Of a stretch of DNA of 64,000 bases, positions 36,080 through 45,143 are shown one piece after another. A model generated the notes under the pieces. That model had not been told where the DNA came from. It was given only the letters and a program-made list of their open reading frames with translations, and made no database searches. Origin of the DNA: Emticicia sp. BO119 (GTDB lineage: Bacteria > Bacteroidota > Bacteroidia > Cytophagales > Spirosomataceae); NCBI RefSeq assembly GCF_013912375.1, contig NZ_JACETV010000009.1, forward strand, positions 124,001 to 188,000, read 5' to 3'. A program made the translations under genes and the position numbers. The first letter of the stretch is position 1. Each line of letters begins with the position of its first letter.

Positions 36080-36943
36080 TTAACCTAAATAAGCTTTTAA
36101 AGCTTTACTTCTTGAAGTCTGACGTAGACGACGAATTGCTTTTTCTTTAATCTGACGTACACGCTCCCTTGTTAAGTTAAATTTCTCACCAATTTCTTCC
36201 AGAGTCATTGCTTGTTCGCCATTCAAGCCAAAGTAATAAGTAATCACTTCTGCTTCACGTTGAGTAAGAGTTGATAGCGCTCTCATAACTTCTCTGCGAA
36301 GTGAGTCATTGATTAACCCTTGATCAGGTTTTTCTTCACTATCATTTTCTAAAACATCTAACAAACTATTTTCTTCACCTTGTACAAAAGGTGCATCAAC
36401 AGAGACATGGCGCCCAGAAATTTTCAATGTGTCAATTACCTCGGCAGCAGTAATTTCCAACACCTCTGCCAACTCTTCTGGAGATGGTTCTCTTTCAAAT
36501 TTTTGTTCTAAGTCAGAGAAAGTCTTTGAAATCTTATTAAGAGAACCTACACGGTTTAAAGGTAAACGTACGATACGAGATTGTTCTGCTAAGGCTTGAA
36601 GTATGGATTGCCGAATCCACCAAACGGCATAAGAGATAAATTTGAAACCACGGGTTTCATCAAATCTTTGAGCTGCTTTAATTAAACCTAAGTTTCCTTC
36701 ATTGATAAGGTCGCCTAAAGAAAGACCTTGATTCTGATATTGCTTTGCAACAGAGACCACGAAACGCAAGTTTGCTTTTGTTAAGCGTTCTAATGAAAGC
36801 TGGTCTCCGTCACGGATTTTCTGAGCAAGTATAACCTCCTCATCTGGCGTTAACAAATCAACCTTTCCAATTTCTTGTAAATATTTATCAAGAGATTGAC
36901 TCTCCCGATTGGTGATTTGCTTACTAATTTTTAGCTGTCGCAT
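36080..36943 (-). CDS. rpoD: Primary RNA polymerase sigma factor
   Basis: This is the housekeeping sigma factor that lets RNA polymerase recognise the TTTG / TAnnTTTG promoters seen across this window. At 287 residues it lacks region 1.1 and the long non-conserved region of E. coli sigma-70, as is typical for Bacteroidota. Region 1.2 ([29 protein letters not shown]), 2.3-2.4 ([35 protein letters not shown]), region 3 and the region 4.2 helix-turn-helix ([30 protein letters not shown]) are intact. The - strand order is rpsO, pnp, rpoD, menD, with 221 bases between pnp and rpoD. Confidence 0.95.
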   Translation of the reverse strand: MRQLKISKQITNRESQSLDKYLQEIGKVDLLTPDEEVILAQKIRDGDQLSLERLTKANLRFVVSVAKQYQNQGLSLGDLINEGNLGLIKAAQRFDETRGFKFISYAVWWIRQSILQALAEQSRIVRLPLNRVGSLNKISKTFSDLEQKFEREPSPEELAEVLEITAAEVIDTLKISGRHVSVDAPFVQGEENSLLDVLENDSEEKPDQGLINDSLRREVMRALSTLTQREAEVITYYFGLNGEQAMTLEEIGEKFNLTRERVRQIKEKAIRRLRQTSRSKALKAYLG

Positions 36944-37164
36944 ATTAAGTCAGTGAACAGTTTTGTTAAAGAGTTTTACGATGCCTAATCATTCTTTTAA
37001 AGGTAATCAATAAAACGCCAAAAACCAATTTCTTTATTAACGTAAAAAATCTATAGTTTCCTTATTATAATGAACAATTAATTTTTGTTAACGGTTCTAC
37101 CCGATTGACTCAATTAATTGTCCATGTTTAATTTTACAATTCATAGAAATGACTATCTAAGAAA

Positions 37165-39294
37165 TTATTGCTTAGGCGGTCTTGGTAAAAGTACTTTTCT
37201 TGAAAGTCTGAACTTGCCTGTTTTAGGATCTACTTCAAGTAATTTTACTTGTAGCTCCTCTCCTATTTCTAATACACCATCCATACTTGGAAGGCGCTCC
37301 CAAGAGATCTCAGAAATATGCAATAAACCTTCTTTACCAGGTAAAAACTCAACAAAAGCACCAAAAGGCTGGATTGATTTTACTTTAGCATCGTAAACCG
37401 CACCAACTTCTGGTTGAGCAACTATGCCATAAACTCTCTTCTTGGCTTTTTCCATACTTTCGCCATTTGAAGAGAAAATAGAAACATAACCCTTACCATC
37501 TTTTTCTTCAATAGTAATAGTTGCACCAGATTCTCGCTGAATCTCTTGTACTATTTTACCACCAGGGCCAATCACTGCACCAATAAACTCCTTTTCAATT
37601 ACAATCGTAAATGCTCTTGGTGTATGTGGTTTCAAGTCAGGTCTTGGTGCTTCAATTGCCTCTTTCATTTTACCTAAAATATGAATACGGCCTTGCTTTG
37701 CCTGCATTAAAGCTTGTTCTAATACTTCAAAAGAAAGTCCACCAATTTTTATATCCATTTGGCAGGCAGTAATTCCGGCTTCAGTTCCGGTTACTTTGAA
37801 ATCCATATCACCTAAATGGTCTTCATCACCTAAAATATCAGATAAAACAGCCCATTTACCAGTTTCATTATTAGTTATCAGCCCCATTGCGATTCCTGAT
37901 ATGGGAGCTTTAATTGGCACCCCGGCATCCATAAGAGCTAAACATCCTGCACAAACAGTAGCCATAGAAGATGAGCCGTTGGATTCTAATATATCTGAGA
38001 CCACACGAATGGTATATGGATTTTCTGAATCAGGTGGAAGAATTTTCTTTAAAGATCGCATGGCCAAGTTTCCATGTCCAATCTCACGTCTACCTGGACC
38101 TCTATTAGGTTTTACTTCACCAGTTGAAAATCCAGGGAAATTATAGTGCAAAAAGAATTTGCTATAACCAGAGGTCATTACCTGATCGACTATCATTTCA
38201 TCAAGCTTGGTGCCTAAAGTTGCTGTGGTCAAAGATTGCGTCTCACCACGAGTAAATAGAGCAGCTCCGTGTGCTGAAGGCAAATAATCAACTTCACAAA
38301 CTATCGGTCTGATCTCGTCTAATTTGCGGCCATCAAGTCTTTTGCGCTCATCTAAAACTAAATTTCTTGAAGCATAATATTGTATATCACCGAAATAAGT
38401 TTTTGCAAAACCTTTTTTCTCAGCCAATTCCTCTTCTGAAAAAGTAGCTAAAAACTCGTCTAAAATTTCACTGAATCCTTGTTTTCTTACTTCTTTCTGA
38501 TTACTTCCTAATTGGCAAACAGCATATACTTTATCGTATAACTCTTTGTACATACGTTCTCTTAATTCTTCGTCATGTACTTCATGATTATACTCTCTTT
38601 TTTCAGTTTTCCCTAATTCGGTTTCAAATTCTTTTAATGCTGCGACCTGAATTTTTATTGCTGCATGTGCTTCACGCAAAGCTGCAATCATTTCATCTTC
38701 CGAACATTGTTCAGCCTCACCTTCAACCATTATAATATTTTCAGCTGTACCAGCAACGATTAAATCGATACTTGCTTTGGCAATTTCGTTAGAAGTCGGG
38801 TTGATAATATATGATCCATCAACTTTTGACACTCGAACTTCCGAAATCGGACCGTTGAATGGAATATCGGACGCAGCTAATGCTCCTGCAGCAGCTAAAG
38901 CAGCTAATGCATCAGGTTGAATCTGAGGATCAGCAGAAATCAAAATTACATTGACCTGTACTTCTGCATGATAATTTTCTGGAAAGATGGGTCTTAAAGC
39001 ACGGTCAATTAATCGGCTGATAAGAATTTCATTATCTGATAGGCGCCCTTCACGACGTTGGAAACTTCCTGGAATTTTGCCTGCAGAACCAAATTTCTCT
39101 TGATAGTCAACAGAGAGGGGTAGGAAATCAATACCTTCCTTATGTTCTTTAGCAGCCACTACAGTGGCCAATAACATGGCATTTCCTGATCTCAATACAA
39201 CAGAACCATCGGCTTGTCTGGCTAATTTTCCTGATTCAAGGCTAATCACTTTGCCATCAGGCATTTCGATGGTCTTTGAGTGAATGTTAAACAT
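37165..39294 (-). CDS. pnp: Polyribonucleotide nucleotidyltransferase (PNPase)
   Basis: PNPase degrades RNA from the 3' end with phosphate. The frame extends to 39441, but the ATG at 39294 ([34 protein letters not shown]) matches the family start; the 49 upstream codons are leader. It has 709 residues. Two RNase PH-like domains frame the helical linker ([57 protein letters not shown]). KH (about 555-615, [26 protein letters not shown]) and S1 (about 620-690, [30 protein letters not shown]) domains follow. A hairpin lies between rpsO and pnp, as in E. coli, where PNPase controls its own message. Confidence 0.96.
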   Translation of the reverse strand: MFNIHSKTIEMPDGKVISLESGKLARQADGSVVLRSGNAMLLATVVAAKEHKEGIDFLPLSVDYQEKFGSAGKIPGSFQRREGRLSDNEILISRLIDRALRPIFPENYHAEVQVNVILISADPQIQPDALAALAAAGALAASDIPFNGPISEVRVSKVDGSYIINPTSNEIAKASIDLIVAGTAENIIMVEGEAEQCSEDEMIAALREAHAAIKIQVAALKEFETELGKTEKREYNHEVHDEELRERMYKELYDKVYAVCQLGSNQKEVRKQGFSEILDEFLATFSEEELAEKKGFAKTYFGDIQYYASRNLVLDERKRLDGRKLDEIRPIVCEVDYLPSAHGAALFTRGETQSLTTATLGTKLDEMIVDQVMTSGYSKFFLHYNFPGFSTGEVKPNRGPGRREIGHGNLAMRSLKKILPPDSENPYTIRVVSDILESNGSSSMATVCAGCLALMDAGVPIKAPISGIAMGLITNNETGKWAVLSDILGDEDHLGDMDFKVTGTEAGITACQMDIKIGGLSFEVLEQALMQAKQGRIHILGKMKEAIEAPRPDLKPHTPRAFTIVIEKEFIGAVIGPGGKIVQEIQRESGATITIEEKDGKGYVSIFSSNGESMEKAKKRVYGIVAQPEVGAVYDAKVKSIQPFGAFVEFLPGKEGLLHISEISWERLPSMDGVLEIGEELQVKLLEVDPKTGKFRLSRKVLLPRPPKQ

Positions 39295-39436
39295 TTTTCG
39301 TTTAAGTATTAAAACCACGTGTCCGCTTTTAACGTGGCGATTTTTTATCCGAATTCCGCGGGGATAATTCAATGACCTTGAGAAAACAACTTTCAAAGTC
39401 CTGAAAATATGAATTGTTTGGTAGTTCTGCCTTAAA

Positions 39437-39472
39437 GACAATCAGAGAACGAAATATCATTCTCTGATTGTC
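39437..39472 (-). terminator. Hairpin between rpsO and pnp
   Basis: A 13-bp perfect stem (39437-39449 with 39460-39472, GACAATCAGAGAA) with a 10-nt loop begins 11 bases after the rpsO stop. Only three T residues follow on the - strand, so readthrough into pnp is likely. It may be an attenuator or an RNase processing site. Confidence 0.75.
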
Positions 39473-39482
39473 AAATAAAAAA

Positions 39483-39758
39483 TTACTTACGAATGCCTAA
39501 GTCAGCAATAATTGCTCTATAGCGTGCAATATCTTTCTTATACAAATAATCAAGCAAACGACGACGTTTACCAACCAGTTTTAACAAACCTGCTCTTGAT
39601 GAATAATCGTGTTTGTGACTTTTGAGGTGCTCTGTAAGATGAGCGATACGATAAGTAAATAATGCAATCTGAGATTCTGCCGAACCTGTATCAGTTGCTT
39701 TTTTTTGGAAACCTTTGCCTTCAAAGATTTCTTCCTTCTTCTCCGTAGTTAAATACAT
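39483..39758 (-). CDS. rpsO: 30S ribosomal protein S15
   Basis: S15 binds the central domain of 16S rRNA and forms the bridge to the large subunit. The 91-residue protein has the family sequence ([67 protein letters not shown]) and normal length. It lies directly upstream of pnp on the same strand, the conserved rpsO-pnp order. A -7 box lies 40 bases before the start codon. Confidence 0.97.
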   Translation of the reverse strand: MYLTTEKKEEIFEGKGFQKKATDTGSAESQIALFTYRIAHLTEHLKSHKHDYSSRAGLLKLVGKRRRLLDYLYKKDIARYRAIIADLGIRK

Positions 39759-39797
39759 TTGATGTTAACTTAGATTTAATTAATACTTAAACAACTA

Positions 39798-39805
39798 CAA
39801 AGATA
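39798..39805 (-). promoter_or_regulatory. -7 box of the rpsO promoter
   Basis: On the - strand this reads TATCTTTG, an exact TAnnTTTG, 40 bases upstream of the rpsO start. No TTTG is found at the usual distance, so the -33 element is weak or absent. Confidence 0.5.
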
Positions 39806-40090
39806 ATACTTTATTTTCAAAAAAGAGTGAAAATACAGAAAAATAAACAAACATAACTTCAAACAGAAAAATGCTTTCTATTTCAACTAAGAATTACTTT
39901 TGAAATCGATTGGAATTCTTTCTTTTATCCTAAATTTTAAAGTATTAATTCGAGAAATTTCAAGACTTGACTTAAAATAATTATAAATCGTTAATATCAA
40001 TAATAAAGTCTTTAGCAAAAAAATACCTGTAAGTCATTGACAAACAGGTATCTAATAACAAATGTTCAACTTAAACTTAAATTTTAAACG
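39806..40090. other. Intergenic DNA between rpsO and tRNA-Leu
   Basis: AT-rich DNA of about 285 bases with no gene seen. It holds the end of the tRNA-Leu transcript. I find no clear hairpin terminator for the tRNA. Confidence 0.5.
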
Positions 40091-40174
40091 TGACGATGGC
40101 GAGATTCGAACTCGCACAGGCTAACGCCCACTACCCCCTCAAAGTAGCGTGTCTACCAATTCCACCACATCGCC
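40091..40174 (-). tRNA. tRNA-Leu (anticodon GAG)
   Basis: An 84-nt tRNA with a long variable arm, typical of leucine. On the - strand it starts GGCGATGTGGTGGAATTGG; the anticodon arm is CTACT-TTGAGGG-GGTAG with anticodon GAG. The T arm contains GTTCGAATC. The acceptor stem pairs over seven positions with one G-T. The 3' CCA is not encoded. Anticodon GAG reads CUU and CUC codons. Confidence 0.95.
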
Positions 40175-40184
40175 TTTGGGTATG

Positions 40185-40216
40185 CAAAACTACATAAGGA
40201 GTAAGATTAATCCAAA
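40185..40216 (-). promoter_or_regulatory. Promoter of tRNA-Leu
   Basis: On the - strand TTTG (40213-40216) and TAGTTTTG (40185-40192) are separated by 20 nt, a full consensus match. The -7 box ends 10 bases before the first base of the tRNA. Confidence 0.8.
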
Positions 40217-40540
40217 TATTAGACTTTTTAATTACAGGCGAAACAATTAATTGATTTAATATAGGCAATTTTTTTACTTCTGCTAATAGCTTTTTGAAAT
40301 CTGCAAATTTTCAATTACCGATTAAAACCATACTGAATTTAATTGAATTTTTCCTCCTTAATTCACTTACTCTAAAAAAAGTATTTATCAGAACTCAGTT
40401 TTAAAGATTCCTACATATCAGAAAAATTATAAAAATATCGAGAATGGGTTATAAATAAAATGATCAAAGCACAATAAATAATTCCAGGATATTTTTTCAA
40501 ATTATATCAAACCGTAATTTTTTTTAAGATTTAATAAAAA
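40217..40540. other. Intergenic DNA left of the ArsR operon
   Basis: About 320 bases of AT-rich DNA with no gene or clear structure. It marks the left border of the accessory island. Confidence 0.5.
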
Positions 40541-40590
40541 TTTGCGTAGCTAAATAACTACATATATATTTGTAGTCAAATAACTACATA
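40541..40590 (+). promoter_or_regulatory. ArsR operon promoter flanked by tandem operators
   Basis: TTTG (40541-40544), a 20-nt spacer and TATATTTG (40565-40572) form a full promoter. Two copies of a 19-bp element, GTAGCTAAATAACTACATA at 40546-40564 and the same with TC for CT at 40572-40590, lie between -33 and -7 and just after -7. Each copy is a dyad GTAG-N8-CTAC. The second ends directly before the start codon. A repressor bound to both would cover the whole promoter. Confidence 0.75.
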
Positions 40591-40920
40591 ATGAATTTAA
40601 GAAGAGACGTTTTTCAGGCTATAGCAGACCCAACCAGGAGAGCAATTTTGCTTTTGGTAGCTTCGCAGTCAATGACTGCCGGTGCAATTGCATCAAATTT
40701 TGACACAGCAAGACCAACTGTTTCAAGGCACTTACAAATACTTATTGAGTGTGATTTACTTGAGCCGAACCAAAACGGCAGAGAAATTTATTATAAAATA
40801 AACGCAATAAAAATGAAGGAAGTAGCAGATTTTATTGAACCATTTAGTAAGGTATGGGATGATAGGTTTAATAAATTAGAATCTATCATGAAAAACTATC
40901 AGACTAAAACTAACTGCTAA
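40591..40920 (+). CDS. ArsR/SmtB-type transcriptional regulator
   Basis: Protein of 109 residues with a winged helix-turn-helix ([68 protein letters not shown]). The metal-binding Cys motif ELCVC of ArsR or SmtB is absent, so it probably does not sense metals. It belongs to the group that stands beside SRPBCC (AHSA1-like) genes, as here. It starts 18 bases upstream of the SRPBCC gene and clearly leads the operon. The tandem dyads on its promoter indicate autorepression. Confidence 0.9.
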   Translation: MNLRRDVFQAIADPTRRAILLLVASQSMTAGAIASNFDTARPTVSRHLQILIECDLLEPNQNGREIYYKINAIKMKEVADFIEPFSKVWDDRFNKLESIMKNYQTKTNC

Positions 40921-40937
40921 CAAATAAAACAGAAGAT

Positions 40938-41405
40938 ATGGAAAGAAAAACAAAGGTTCACGTAGAGGAAGGCAAACAAGAGTTATTCATAACAAGAGAA
41001 TTTGATTTACCTATTGAATTACTTTTTAAAGCTTATGAAGATCCCGAAATTATTGAACAATGGATGGGAACGAAAGTGCTGAAACTTGAAAACAAGAAGC
41101 ATGGCAGCTGGCATTTTGAGACAACTAACTCTCAAATAAATATAGTATTTGGCATGCATGGTGTAATTCATGAATTTATGCCAAATCAGAAAATAACACG
41201 AACATTTGAAATGGACAATGCTTCATTTGACGCACAGCTTGAGTTTCTGGAGTTTGAAAAATTAACCGATGATTCAAGTAGGCTAATAATACACATAATC
41301 TATAAGTCTGCTACAATCAGAGACCAGGTGCTGAAGTTACCATTTGTTCAAGGAATTAATATGGCACACAATCGATTACAAACCGTTGTTAGCCGTTTAA
41401 AATAA
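40938..41405 (+). CDS. SRPBCC (AHSA1-like) domain protein
   Basis: Protein of 155 residues with the START/Bet v1-like fold of the AHSA1 group: FITREFDLPIELLFKAYEDPEIIEQWMGTKVLKLENKKHGSWHFETTN opens the domain, and DQVLKLPFVQGINMAHNRLQTVVSRL is the long C-terminal helix. Such proteins bind hydrophobic ligands in a cavity; the ligand is unknown. It is cotranscribed with the ArsR-type gene before it and the YdeI-like gene five bases after it. It is cytoplasmic. Confidence 0.85.
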   Translation: MERKTKVHVEEGKQELFITREFDLPIELLFKAYEDPEIIEQWMGTKVLKLENKKHGSWHFETTNSQINIVFGMHGVIHEFMPNQKITRTFEMDNASFDAQLEFLEFEKLTDDSSRLIIHIIYKSATIRDQVLKLPFVQGINMAHNRLQTVVSRLK

Positions 41406-41410
41406 AGATA

Positions 41411-41992
41411 ATGACAAATCCTAAAGTTGATTTTTACTTTAATAAAGACTCCAATTGGAAAAAAGAATTTGAGGCTTTGCGCAGAATCGTACTTGATTGT
41501 GGTTTAAATGAAGAATTAAAGTGGGGCGAGCCTTGCTATGTATATGATAAAGCCAATATTGTGCTTATTCATGGTTTTAAAGACTATTGCGCGCTTCTAT
41601 TTTTTAAGGGGGCCTTGCTTAAGGATGCAAATGGTATTTTAATTCAACAAACTCAAAATGTGCAGGCAGCACGTCAGATTCGGTTTACAAGCATTACCAA
41701 AATACTTGAATTGAAATCTGTTTTAAAAGCTTATATTTTTGAGGCTATTGAAGTAGAAAAAGCAGGTTTAAAAGTAAAATTAAAAAAGACCGAAGAGTTT
41801 AACTTTCCTATCGAGTTTCAGAAGAAATTAGATCAAAATCCTGCTCTAAAAACTGCATTTGAAGCACTAAGCCCTGGTAGACAACGAGGATATATCTTTT
41901 ATTTTTCTCAAGCTAAACAATCAACAACCAGAGAAAAAAGGGTAGAAAAATATTTAGAAAAAATTCTAAATGGCAAAGGTCTGGATGATTAA
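41411..41992 (+). CDS. DUF1801 / YdeI-type protein
   Basis: Protein of 193 residues with two parts. The N-terminal part (about 10-115) has the DUF1801 pattern LRRIVLDCGLNEELKWGEPCYVYDKANIVLIHGFKDYCALLFFKGALL. The C-terminal part (about 145-190) is the YdeI/OmpD-associated helix pair (ALKTAFEALSPGRQRGYIFYFSQAKQSTTREKRVEKYLEKI). The biochemical function is unknown; relatives are associated with acid or peptide stress. It is the third gene of the ArsR operon. Confidence 0.85.
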   Translation: MTNPKVDFYFNKDSNWKKEFEALRRIVLDCGLNEELKWGEPCYVYDKANIVLIHGFKDYCALLFFKGALLKDANGILIQQTQNVQAARQIRFTSITKILELKSVLKAYIFEAIEVEKAGLKVKLKKTEEFNFPIEFQKKLDQNPALKTAFEALSPGRQRGYIFYFSQAKQSTTREKRVEKYLEKILNGKGLDD

Positions 41993-42164
41993 TTAATGTA
42001 TCAACTTAATCATTAAGTATTAGAATTTATTTTCCTTCTTCACAACACTTTGTTTAATATTTGAATGTAATTTAGTAGGGCAAAACTTTATCTGTTCAAA
42101 GTTAAAATTGAAGTTTTGATTTATACAATAAGAATTTAAAATCAATTTAGATATCATACAAACT

Positions 42165-42830
42165 ATGACCTTGTCAGAAACTCTTGAAAAGCTCAAGTCA
42201 TTAGGATGCGAAGAGATGCGTAAACAGAATATTAAACGTGGTGCTCGTACTAATCAATTTGGTGTAAAGCTGGGAGACATCCGACCAATAGCAAAAAAAA
42301 TAAAGATCAACAATCAGTTAGCTTTGGAACTTTGGGATACTGGGATAATTGATGCCCGGCTCCTGGCAACATTAATTATTAATCCTAAGAAATTGACAAA
42401 CGAAATTATCAATGAAATGGTAAAATCTGAAAAGTTTGTTCAAGTAGCTGATTGGCTTTATTCTTATGTAATAAAAATCTATCCTGATAATGAAACATTA
42501 AGAAAGGAATGGATGGATTCAAAGGAAGTAATGTGCGCCCGAGCAGGTTGGAGCCTAACGAGTGGGTGTGTAATCAGAAATCCGGATGTACTTGATATTC
42601 CGGCTCTACTTGATAGAATTGAGAAGGAAATGAAAGAAGCAGCACCAGAAGTACAATGGACTATGAATTTTACCCTGGGAAATATTGGAATCAACTTTTC
42701 TCAATATCGCCAGAGGGCAATTGATATCGGAGAGAAATTAGGTGTTTATAAGGACTATCCAGTGTCAAAGGGTTGTACTTCGCCTTTTGTACCCATTTGG
42801 GTTAATGAAATGGTTCGAAGACAGGCATAA
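42165..42830 (+). CDS. AlkD-like DNA alkylation repair protein
   Basis: Protein of 221 residues made of HEAT-like helical repeats of the DNA alkylation repair family (MRKQNIKRGARTNQFGVKLGDIRPIAKKI; WDTGIIDARLLATLIINPKKL; VQWTMNFTLGNIGINFSQYRQRAIDIGEKLG). AlkD enzymes are glycosylases that remove N3- and N7-alkylated purines without base flipping. The family is broad and some members have lost catalysis, so the activity is not proved. It lies 170 bases after the ArsR operon on the same strand. Confidence 0.8.
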   Translation: MTLSETLEKLKSLGCEEMRKQNIKRGARTNQFGVKLGDIRPIAKKIKINNQLALELWDTGIIDARLLATLIINPKKLTNEIINEMVKSEKFVQVADWLYSYVIKIYPDNETLRKEWMDSKEVMCARAGWSLTSGCVIRNPDVLDIPALLDRIEKEMKEAAPEVQWTMNFTLGNIGINFSQYRQRAIDIGEKLGVYKDYPVSKGCTSPFVPIWVNEMVRRQA

Positions 42831-42897
42831 AGTAGATTTAATAGGCTTTTTTTTTAAAACGGAAAATTAAAATCTGGTCCAAATCAAACATAATAAC

Positions 42898-43275
42898 ATG
42901 ACAAAACGTAACAAAATTATTTATTGGATAGCTACCGTCTGGCTATCGTTGGGAATGGTCTCAACTGGGATCGTCCAATTAATTCATATGAAAGAAGAGG
43001 TAGAAATGATGATGCATTTAGGCTATCCTCTTTATTTCCTGACCATTATCGGTGTCTGGAAAATGCTCGGAGTTACAGCAGTACTTATTCCTAAATTTCC
43101 GTTAATAAAAGAGTGGGCTTATGCCGGCTTTTTCATTGCTATGTCTGGCGCTGTGATTTCACATATAGTTGTAGGTGATAATATTAAAGAAATATTCGGG
43201 CCTGTTTTATTGATAGTATTGACCATAGTTTCATGGTATTTCAGACCTTTAGAAAGAAGATTAATTCCGGCTTAA
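42898..43275 (+). CDS. DoxX-like membrane protein
   Basis: Protein of 125 residues with four predicted membrane helices (about 9-27, 43-62, 71-93, 99-117), the layout of the DoxX-like family. IYWIATVWLSLGMVSTGIVQLIHM and YFLTIIGVWKMLGVTAVLIPKFPLIKEWAYAGFFI are typical segments. Function is unknown in general; relatives take part in redox or stress response. It follows the AlkD-like gene by 67 bases. Confidence 0.8.
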   Translation: MTKRNKIIYWIATVWLSLGMVSTGIVQLIHMKEEVEMMMHLGYPLYFLTIIGVWKMLGVTAVLIPKFPLIKEWAYAGFFIAMSGAVISHIVVGDNIKEIFGPVLLIVLTIVSWYFRPLERRLIPA

Positions 43276-43348
43276 ATAGAATTAGTAATATTAAATCGAT
43301 AATTGTCTGATATTATTAATCCACAAATAAATCGAATAATATAAAACT

Positions 43349-43915
43349 ATGAACAAAAATAAGATAGAGTTACCCCCTCAAGAACAGACAGACCTATTCA
43401 AAACCTTAAAAACTCGTTTTGAGAAAAACATATATCGTCATAAAGACCTCGAATGGGATAAAATACAAACAAAGATTGAATCCAATCCTGAAAAGATATG
43501 GGCGCTCAATGAAATGGAAATGACAGGTGGTGAGCCCGATGTAATTCGATATGATGACAAATCAGATGAATACATTTTCTGTGACTGCTCTCCCGAAAGT
43601 CCTAAAGGTCGAAGGAGTATATGCTATGACCATGAAGCATTAGAAGCTCGAAAAGAGCATAAGCCAGCCGATAGTGCCATAAATATGGCAAGTGAAATGG
43701 GTATTGAGATTTTATCAGAAGCTGAGTACAAAGAACTACAGAAAATAGGTAATTTTGACTTGAAAACCTCAAGCTGGGTGCAAACACCTGTTGAAATCCG
43801 AAAGCTTGGTGGTGCAATTTTCTGCGATAGGAGGTATAATCAAGTATTTGTATATCATAACGGAGCGGATTCTTATTATGCGGCAAGAGGCTTCAGAGGT
43901 ATATTACGTGTATGA
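43349..43915 (+). CDS. DUF4256 domain protein
   Basis: Protein of 188 residues that matches the DUF4256 pattern over its length (LFKTLKTRFEKNIYRHKDLEWDKIQTKIESNPEKIWALNEMEMTGGEPDVI; PESPKGRRSICYDHEALEARKEHKP; YNQVFVYHNGADSYYAARGFRGILRV). No catalytic motif or function is known. No signal peptide or membrane segment is present. It is the last gene of the accessory island on the + strand, converging on the tRNA-Lys pair. Confidence 0.85.
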   Translation: MNKNKIELPPQEQTDLFKTLKTRFEKNIYRHKDLEWDKIQTKIESNPEKIWALNEMEMTGGEPDVIRYDDKSDEYIFCDCSPESPKGRRSICYDHEALEARKEHKPADSAINMASEMGIEILSEAEYKELQKIGNFDLKTSSWVQTPVEIRKLGGAIFCDRRYNQVFVYHNGADSYYAARGFRGILRV

Positions 43916-43945
43916 ATCTGAAATTGACGCTTAAGGCTCATAAAA

Positions 43946-43975
43946 AAGACCTTCAAAGCAAGATTTGAAGGTCTT
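43946..43975 (-). terminator. Terminator of the tRNA-Lys pair
   Basis: A 12-bp perfect stem (43946-43957 with 43964-43975, AAGACCTTCAAA), 6-nt loop, followed on the - strand by TTTTTT. It may serve the convergent DUF4256 gene as well. Confidence 0.85.
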
Positions 43976-43984
43976 AAAAGCTTG

Positions 43985-44057
43985 TGATCCCGCTGGGACT
44001 CGAACCCAGGACCCATACATTAAAAGTGTATTGCTCTACCAGCTGAGCTACGGAATC
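43985..44057 (-). tRNA. tRNA-Lys (anticodon TTT), copy 1
   Basis: A 73-nt tRNA read on the - strand, starting GATTCCGTAGCTCAGCTGG. The anticodon arm is ATACA-CTTTTAA-TGTAT with anticodon TTT, and the T arm holds GGTTCGAGTCC. The acceptor stem has one G-T pair. CCA is not encoded. It is identical to the second copy 51 bases away. Confidence 0.96.
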
Positions 44058-44108
44058 TTCTTTTCATTATCTACTCTAAAAGAAGAATAAAGGTTGTTAT
44101 ACGTTTTG

Positions 44109-44181
44109 TGATCCCGCTGGGACTCGAACCCAGGACCCATACATTAAAAGTGTATTGCTCTACCAGCTGAGCTACGGAATC
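44109..44181 (-). tRNA. tRNA-Lys (anticodon TTT), copy 2
   Basis: Identical in sequence to the copy at 43985-44057 and upstream of it in the transcript. A tandem duplication is the simplest origin. Both are probably made from one precursor that starts near the divergent gene at 44309. Confidence 0.96.
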
Positions 44182-44286
44182 TTTTGGTGCTAAATCGGGA
44201 TGAAGAAATGGAAGAAAAATAAATTTTTATTACTTTTGCTTTCTCTATCACTTTTGAGGTCTTAGCCCCTTTCCTGAATCGCGGTG

Positions 44287-44318
44287 CAAAATTACACTTT
44301 TTGGTATTATGATGCAAA
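44287..44318 (-). promoter_or_regulatory. Promoter of the tRNA-Lys pair
   Basis: On the - strand TTTG (44315-44318) and TAATTTTG (44287-44294) are separated by 20 nt, a full consensus match, 106 bases upstream of the first tRNA. The -33 box lies inside the first codons of the divergent gene at 44309. On the + strand TACTTTTG (44231-44238) is a possible -7 box for that gene. Confidence 0.6.
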
Positions 44319-45049
44319 CATACTTTCTGAAATTTCTGAAAAAACTTTTTCTACTATTTTTCTTTCTAATACAAACCATTGATAGTCAAGCTCAAAGAAA
44401 ATTATATTTAACAGCAGATTCTTTATTTAATCAAAAAAAATTTGATGAGGCAGCCGAGACTTATGAAAAAATTCTAATTTCATCGGTAAACTTTAATCCC
44501 AAGATATATCTTAAACTTGCTTACGTTTATGAGAATAAAGGAGATTTTGTAAAGGAATTATATTATCTTAATTTATATTCTTTTCGATTTGCCGACGAGC
44601 GCGTATTTGAAAAGATTTATACAATTGCTACAGAAAACGGATATAGTGGATATGAAAAAAATGATTTGAATTATTTTCTCTATTATTTCAGACAATATTC
44701 AATTTATGTATGGATAGGTTTTTTATTAGTAGGAATATATGTCTTTACAATTTTTATTATTAAAAGATCAAATAATCAGTTCACACCTACTCATCATAAA
44801 GTAATATTTTTGATATATCTGATATTTTTATCTGTGCTAATTAATCTTCCAAATAACTATCGGACTGTAATTATCAAAAATGAGCACGTGTACTTGAGGG
44901 ATTATCCGTCTGCAGGGTCACACATTGTAGGTACTATTAGCGAGGGGCATCGTTTGAACGTTATTAATTCAGAAGATATCTGGTATCAGGTCTTGTGGGA
45001 CGGTAAGTTCTGTTATGTAAAGCAAAGCGATATTTTATTAATACATTAA
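44309..45049 (+). CDS. TPR and SH3b domain membrane protein (BatE-like)
   Basis: Protein of 246 residues. A signal peptide ends near SQAQ (about residue 29). One or two TPR units follow (YLTADSLFNQKKFDEAAETYEKILISS; PKIYLKLAYVYENKGDFVKELYYLNLYSF), then two membrane segments (about 133-152 and 166-182) and a bacterial SH3 domain at the C-terminus (VIIKNEHVYLRDYPSAGSHIVGTISEGHRLNVINSEDIWYQVLWDGKFCYVKQSDILL). The layout resembles BatE of the Bat aerotolerance proteins, but no bat genes are near. The role is unknown. Confidence 0.75.
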   Translation: MMQTYFLKFLKKLFLLFFFLIQTIDSQAQRKLYLTADSLFNQKKFDEAAETYEKILISSVNFNPKIYLKLAYVYENKGDFVKELYYLNLYSFRFADERVFEKIYTIATENGYSGYEKNDLNYFLYYFRQYSIYVWIGFLLVGIYVFTIFIIKRSNNQFTPTHHKVIFLIYLIFLSVLINLPNNYRTVIIKNEHVYLRDYPSAGSHIVGTISEGHRLNVINSEDIWYQVLWDGKFCYVKQSDILLIH

Positions 45050-45071
45050 GAATGGAAGCAAATTAAAACAT

Positions 45072-45108
45072 TTTTTTCGGCTCAAGAAAATTCTTTTTGA
45101 GCCGAAAA
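45072..45108. terminator. Bidirectional terminator
   Basis: The sequences TTTTTTCGGCTCAA (left) and TTGAGCCGAAAAA (right) form a 12-13 bp stem around a 10-nt loop between 45072 and 45108. Flanking A and T runs serve both convergent genes. Confidence 0.85.
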
Positions 45109-45143
45109 AGATTAAGTTAATATGCACTTGAAACCTCTTTCTT

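Noticed and set aside
37165-39441. PNPase starting at 39441 with a 49-residue N-terminal extension
   Set aside because: The extension overlaps the rpsO-pnp hairpin and has no family counterpart; the ATG at 39294 gives the normal start.
40584-43915. Accessory island as an integrated element next to tRNA genes
   Set aside because: No integrase, transposase or direct repeat of a tRNA end was seen, so insertion at tRNA-Leu or tRNA-Lys cannot be supported.
43985-44181. Two identical 73-bp units as a CRISPR or mobile repeat
   Set aside because: They are two tRNA-Lys genes with a single 51-bp spacer. No CRISPR array or cas gene was seen anywhere in the window.
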